A stretch of DNA of 10,334 nucleotides from Leptospiraceae bacterium UBA2033. Lineage in GTDB: Bacteria > Spirochaetota > Leptospiria > Leptospirales > Leptospiraceae. Below the pieces are notes generated by a model. The model ran no database searches, was not told where the DNA came from, and saw only the letters and a list, made by a program, of their open reading frames with translations. The stretch lies in assembly GCA_002333425.1 (NCBI GenBank), contig DDBL01000093.1, positions 3,363 to 13,696 of the forward strand, given 5' to 3'. Position numbers and translations under genes: made by a program. Of the stretch, positions 6,918-10,334 are shown piece by piece (the first letter of the stretch is position 1; each line of letters begins with the position of its first letter).

Positions 6918-8300
6918 ATGGAAAATGAAAAAGATTTAAGTCGATGTAGAGCAAGACTAATTGATTCAATACAAAAATTAGGTGGAAATTTTACACTCGC
7001 ACAAGAGAAAGATTTAGATTATATCGCCAGATTAATTATACAAAGTATGACTGGGACTTGGAGATACTTTCATACTCCAGAACATATTTTTGAAGTAGGG
7101 GGAGAAGAGGATCCTGTGGAAATTCTTTCTGCTCTTTTTCATGATATGATTTATGTTCAAGTCGATTTTGGAATCAACTTAAATTTGAGCGGTTACATCT
7201 ATCCATTTGTAAGAGAGGATAATAACAAACTTTACATCGTCAATGATTCTGACTTGGCTAAGATTAAGTATTTTCATTTATTACTCTCGATTTTTGGATT
7301 TACGTTAGGCGAAATACTTTCCCCTTATGCAGGACAAAATGAATTTTTGAGTGCTCTCATAGCAGTTCAATGCCTTTCTCCTTATCTTTCCATTGAAAAA
7401 TTAGCACAAATTGTCACTTGTATAGAAGCAACCATTCCATTTAGAAAATCAATTGATGGAAAATCTCCCTACGATATTCTAAAAGGAAGATTAGAAGGGG
7501 TAAAACAATCTTATTCTCTATCTTGGTCAGAGGAGGATATAAATGAAATTTTAAAAAAATCTCTTCGAATGGCAAATAGAGATGTAGAAAATTTTGGAAA
7601 TCCAAACTCTGTTAAGTTTTTAGATAATACCTGGAATTTAATGCCAGAAACCAATCATGATCTAAGAACTACTACTTCTTATTCGATAGTTGGTTATAGA
7701 ACTTCTATGCTAAAAATGTTAAATTTTTTAAAAACGTTAAAACCTGAATTTATCTTCCATCAATATATGGATGAGCCATCCGATGAAAGATTGGAGAAGT
7801 TATTCAAAGATACTCGCAAAAATTTAGAATTATCTAGAATCTATTTAGAAAGTAAAATTTTGACAGTCGGAATTTTAGAAGCATTGTCTTTTAGAATAGG
7901 AAGAAATATTCCTCTGTCCACATTAATCGGAGAAATTCCTGTCAATGGAATTATTATCCCTACACTGGATCATTTTTTGCCAGTTGTGGAAAATCCCTAT
8001 ATACCTCAAAATCCAATTGAGGAAGAAGCTCTACTTATTCTTACAAAAGGTAGAGATAAAGACACAACCTACGATTTAAAAAACTCTCCCATCGCCGCCT
8101 ACTTGGTAAATGCGATTGGGTTTCCCGAAATAGAAAGATTATTTCAAATCTCCATTGGATTCTACGAAAATAAAATTTCAGCAGAAGAATTCTTAGAAGA
8201 GTGTGATTCTTCTGTTTTAGATTCCATCATCAATGGAATTATCAAAATATTTGAAATTAGAACAAAGAATCTAAAAAGAATAAAACCGGAATTTTTTTAG
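6918..8300 (+). CDS. HD-motif protein of unknown function
   Basis: The protein has 460 residues. The N-terminal part resembles predicted metal-dependent HD phosphohydrolases. WRYFHTPEHI (48-57) gives H52 and H56, and LFHDMIY (73-79) gives the H75-D76 pair. IEATIPFRK (169-177) matches the 'T.PF' helix seen in that group, and ANRDVENFG (219-227) supplies D222 where a further metal-binding aspartate is expected. The last 230 residues (for example FIFHQYMDEPSDERLEKL) match nothing I know and double the usual length of about 200. The substrate is unknown. ATG 6918 has only a weak GGAT site. The gene stands alone after the CACCGAT element and converges on the aminotransferase gene. The HD assignment is from motif reading only. 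Confidence 0.65.
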   Translation: MENEKDLSRCRARLIDSIQKLGGNFTLAQEKDLDYIARLIIQSMTGTWRYFHTPEHIFEVGGEEDPVEILSALFHDMIYVQVDFGINLNLSGYIYPFVREDNNKLYIVNDSDLAKIKYFHLLLSIFGFTLGEILSPYAGQNEFLSALIAVQCLSPYLSIEKLAQIVTCIEATIPFRKSIDGKSPYDILKGRLEGVKQSYSLSWSEEDINEILKKSLRMANRDVENFGNPNSVKFLDNTWNLMPETNHDLRTTTSYSIVGYRTSMLKMLNFLKTLKPEFIFHQYMDEPSDERLEKLFKDTRKNLELSRIYLESKILTVGILEALSFRIGRNIPLSTLIGEIPVNGIIIPTLDHFLPVVENPYIPQNPIEEEALLILTKGRDKDTTYDLKNSPIAAYLVNAIGFPEIERLFQISIGFYENKISAEEFLEECDSSVLDSIINGIIKIFEIRTKNLKRIKPEFF

Positions 8301-8332
8301 CAGGAATTTGGAGTAAGAGTTTTTTACAAACA

Positions 8333-8363
8333 ATGAACACCGATACGTTTTTAGCTATCGGTG
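8333..8363. terminator. Short CACCGAT hairpin between convergent genes
   Basis: CACCGATA (8338-8345) and TATCGGTG (8356-8363) form a perfect 8-bp stem with a 10-base loop, in the 85-bp gap between convergent stops. The 13 bases at 8333-8345 are identical to 6716-6728 in the larger element. The hairpin could end transcription from both sides, but neither flank has a strong T-run, so the terminator role is tentative. Confidence 0.45.
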
Positions 8364-8385
8364 CCCATTACCTTTAAATTTTTGT

Positions 8386-9600
8386 CTATTTCAAATCTCC
8401 AATCATCTTAGCGATACGCGCTACACCTTTGTCGATGTTAGCTTGACCGAGGGCGTAGGATAAACGAATTGCGTTGTCGTCACCGAATGCGATACCTGGA
8501 ACTGCGGCTACTTCGTATTTTTCTAAGAGAACATCACAGAATAGTTTGCTCTTAGAAGCATTTGGATTTGATTTTAGTAAAGCTTGAAACCCTGGCATTT
8601 CGTAAACACTTGTGATATATGGAAATACATAGAAGGCTCCTTGCGGTGTACGGCAATTAACTCCTGGAATTTCATTTAGGGCTTTGACGATTTTTTTTCT
8701 TCTATCGTCAAATGCTTTTACCATTTCAGTGATGCAAGACTGGTCTGCTTTTAATGCTTCTTCGGCAGCGGCTTGTGCGATAGAAGTTGCATTTGAGGTA
8801 GATTGACCTTGCATGGTGTCCATGTTTTTTATGATTTCGGGATTGCCTGCACCATAGCCAATTCTCCAACCAGTCATAGAATAAGCTTTAGAAACTCCAT
8901 TGACTACGAATGTTCGATCTTTTAATTCAGGAGAAATCATTGCAGGGTTCACAAACTCTAGCCCATCGTAAATTACTTTTTCATAAATATCATCGGAGAT
9001 AATCATGATTTGGTGCTTGAGTAATACTTCGCATAATGCTTCCACATCTTTCTTGGAATACGCAGCACCTGTAGGATTGGAAGGTGAGTTAAAGATAAAT
9101 ACTTTTGTCTTAGGAGTGATTGCTTTTTCTAACTGTGTAGGTGTGATTTGGAAATTATTTTCAGGAGTCGTTTGAACAATTACAGGAGTTCCCTCCGCCA
9201 AACGGACAATATCCGCATAGCTAACCCAATAGGGGGCTGGGATAATGACTTCATCTCCTGGATTAATAGTTGCCATGAAGAAGTTGTATAATACTTGTTT
9301 GCCGCCGACTCCTACAATGATGTTTTTTCTTTCGTAGGTGAGATTGTTGTCTCGTTTGAATTTGGCTATGATAGCGTCTTTTAGACTAACAGTTCCTGAA
9401 ACGGGGGTATACTTGGTTTGCCCCTTGTCCATCGCAATTTTTGCCGCGTTCTTAATGTGCTCAGGGGTATCAAAATCAGGCTCACCTGCACCAAATCCAA
9501 CAACATCTTTCCCTTCTGCTTTGAGAGCATTTGCCCGTGCCGTAATAGCAAGAGTAGGGGAAGGCTCTACAACATCTAATCTTTTTGCAACTAGTAACAT
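8386..9600 (-). CDS. PLP-dependent aminotransferase, class I/II (aspartate-type)
   Basis: The 404 residues match a complete fold-type I aminotransferase of the aspartate I-gamma kind. Motifs in order are VVGFGAGEPDFDTP (33-46), KYTPVSG (63-69), VGGKQVLYN (98-106), NSPSNPTGA (171-179, N175 contacting PLP), SDDIYE (202-207, D203 and Y206), SKAYSMTGWR (237-246, with Schiff-base lysine K238) and IRLSYA (378-383, R379 for the substrate carboxylate). It probably exchanges amino groups between aspartate and 2-oxoglutarate in the cytosol. Related enzymes also use prephenate or aromatic substrates, so the exact specificity is open. AAGGAG lies 6 nt before the ATG. It follows the ankyrin gene by 62 bp and may be co-transcribed. 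Confidence 0.92.
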   Translation of the reverse strand: MLLVAKRLDVVEPSPTLAITARANALKAEGKDVVGFGAGEPDFDTPEHIKNAAKIAMDKGQTKYTPVSGTVSLKDAIIAKFKRDNNLTYERKNIIVGVGGKQVLYNFFMATINPGDEVIIPAPYWVSYADIVRLAEGTPVIVQTTPENNFQITPTQLEKAITPKTKVFIFNSPSNPTGAAYSKKDVEALCEVLLKHQIMIISDDIYEKVIYDGLEFVNPAMISPELKDRTFVVNGVSKAYSMTGWRIGYGAGNPEIIKNMDTMQGQSTSNATSIAQAAAEEALKADQSCITEMVKAFDDRRKKIVKALNEIPGVNCRTPQGAFYVFPYITSVYEMPGFQALLKSNPNASKSKLFCDVLLEKYEVAAVPGIAFGDDNAIRLSYALGQANIDKGVARIAKMIGDLK

Positions 9601-9612
9601 ATTAGGCTCCTT

Positions 9613-9648
9613 AAATCCATAAAGTCAGATTTTTGACTTTGAGGATTT
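9613..9648 (-). promoter_or_regulatory. Strong hairpin abutting the aminotransferase ribosome-binding site
   Basis: 9613-9627 and 9634-9648 pair at 13 of 15 positions around a 6-base loop. On the minus strand the stem ends 2 nt before the AAGGAG of the aminotransferase gene. There is no following U-run: the bases after the stem are the ribosome-binding site itself. A leader hairpin or intercistronic processing site fits better than a terminator. Confidence 0.6.
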
Positions 9649-9662
9649 ATACAAGTTTTTTT

Positions 9663-10121
9663 CTACTTTGCGCCAGCGGCTTTTAGTAGTTCGATTACTT
9701 CTTTGTTCTGGAATTGAGTGGCTTCGGATAATGGCGATTTTCCGCCGGAGTCTTTTATATTTACATCTGCTCCGTATTTAATTAAAAGCTCTACAATTTT
9801 TTTGTCACCTACAATACTTGCATAGATTAATGCAGTAGCGCCGGTCTTATCTCTTGCGTTTACTTCGGCACCCTTGCGAAGCAATAAATCTACGATTACT
9901 TTATGTCCATTTTCACAGGCTTTGATTAAAACGGTTGCCCCATTTTTATCCGCTGCATTTACATCGCCATCCCAGTTGAGAGCAGTTTTTACTTGTGACA
10001 AATCGCCCTTTTCCGCTGCATACAATAAAACTTCATCCGTTGTTGCATGTAAGGATATAGAAATCAGGAATAGGAATATAGAAAGAATTACTTTATTATT
10101 TAAAAAAGATATTTTTTGCAA
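9663..10121 (-). CDS. Exported ankyrin-repeat protein
   Basis: The 152 residues begin with a signal peptide: basic MQKISFLNNK, a hydrophobic core VILSIFLFLISISL, then a likely cut after HA (about residue 26). No lipobox cysteine is present, so a periplasmic location is expected. Three to four ankyrin repeats follow (about 30-150), with the usual NGATVLIKACENGH, TGATALIYAS and GGKSPLSEAT turns and the DVN/EVN/DVN starts. Ankyrin repeats bind protein partners; the partner is unknown. The start is TTG at 10121, chosen because AGGAG (10129-10133) is 7 nt upstream and no ATG occurs in the signal peptide or later. It lies upstream of the aminotransferase gene on the same strand. Confidence 0.85.
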   Translation of the reverse strand: MQKISFLNNKVILSIFLFLISISLHATTDEVLLYAAEKGDLSQVKTALNWDGDVNAADKNGATVLIKACENGHKVIVDLLLRKGAEVNARDKTGATALIYASIVGDKKIVELLIKYGADVNIKDSGGKSPLSEATQFQNKEVIELLKAAGAK

Positions 10122-10160
10122 GTTGAATCTCCTAGCTCTTTTTATCGGATAATTTACAAA

Positions 10161-10214
10161 AAGATAAACTCCTTCGTGGTCTTCGTGCCCTCTGCGGTTA
10201 AAATTCTTTATCTT
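10161..10214. repeat. Intergenic repeat with 9-bp period, flanked by inverted AAGATAAA
   Basis: On the minus strand, 10172-10198 reads as three tandem 9-mers: ACCGCAGAG, GGCACGAAG, ACCACGAAG. A perfect inverted repeat AAGATAAA/TTTATCTT (10161-10168, 10207-10214) encloses them. The motif type resembles the CACNGAGN element at 3052-3259. It lies 40-90 bp upstream of the ankyrin gene start. The last 120 bases of the window after it hold no gene I can support. Confidence 0.65.
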
Positions 10215-10221
10215 GATGAGT

Positions 10222-10243
10222 GCCCACTTAAGGGCGTCAGCCC
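10222..10243. other. Alternative hairpins GCCC/GGGC/GCCC
   Basis: GCCC (10222-10225), GGGC (10232-10235) and GCCC (10240-10243) allow two mutually exclusive stems sharing the middle GGGC. This is the only GC-rich patch in an AT-rich end region. Stems are only 4 bp and no gene follows within the window, so its role is unknown. Confidence 0.3.
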
Positions 10244-10334
10244 GCTATGTCCTAAAAAAGCTTTGCCGAATTGTGATCGAAGCCTGAAATCATTAAGACA
10301 GTGGTTAGTTTTACTAAAAAAATTAGATTACTGG

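Noticed and set aside
9338..10152. Plus-strand ORFs opposite the aminotransferase and ankyrin genes
   Set aside because: Both are antisense to strongly supported genes with complete motifs and have no independent support.

Overview
The window looks like an AT-rich spirochaete chromosome, most likely Leptospiraceae. I infer this from the low-GC codon use and from the gene set: a SpoIIE-type phosphatase with a TPR tail, STAS anti-anti-sigma proteins, a small phasin-like protein, a BFN-UVR protein and an ankyrin lipoprotein-sized secreted protein. No rRNA, tRNA, CRISPR array, transposase or phage gene was seen.

Left part (1-3031, all + strand): the 3' end of a PP2C/SpoIIE phosphatase gene with TPRs, a PIN-domain toxin-antitoxin pair, a STAS protein, an EVE-domain protein and a second STAS protein. 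The phosphatase and first STAS gene were evidently once adjacent, with 1 nt between stop and start. A 934-bp unit carrying the toxin-antitoxin pair now lies between them. It is bounded by a 77-bp direct repeat (one mismatch) made of the phosphatase 3' end plus the first 8 nt of the STAS gene, so both host genes stay intact. This is the most striking feature of the window.

Middle part (3032-5363): a palindromic intergenic element built from CACNGAGN octamers, a minus-strand membrane protein of unknown function, a divergent bifunctional-nuclease-domain protein with a C-terminal UVR motif, and a phasin-like helical protein followed by a clear intrinsic terminator.

Right part (5364-10334): a TetA-like MFS exporter, a second palindromic intergenic element built from CACCGAT units, an HD-motif protein of unknown function, and a small CACCGAT hairpin between convergent genes. 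Then, on the minus strand, an ankyrin-repeat exported protein lies upstream of a class I/II PLP aminotransferase, with a strong hairpin next to the aminotransferase ribosome-binding site. A third CAC-type repeat (9-bp period) lies upstream of the ankyrin gene, and the last roughly 120 bases hold no gene I can support.

Together the left genes suggest a partner-switching signalling module (phosphatase plus STAS substrates), although no anti-sigma kinase is in view. The rest are housekeeping or single-function genes separated by mobile-looking non-coding repeats.
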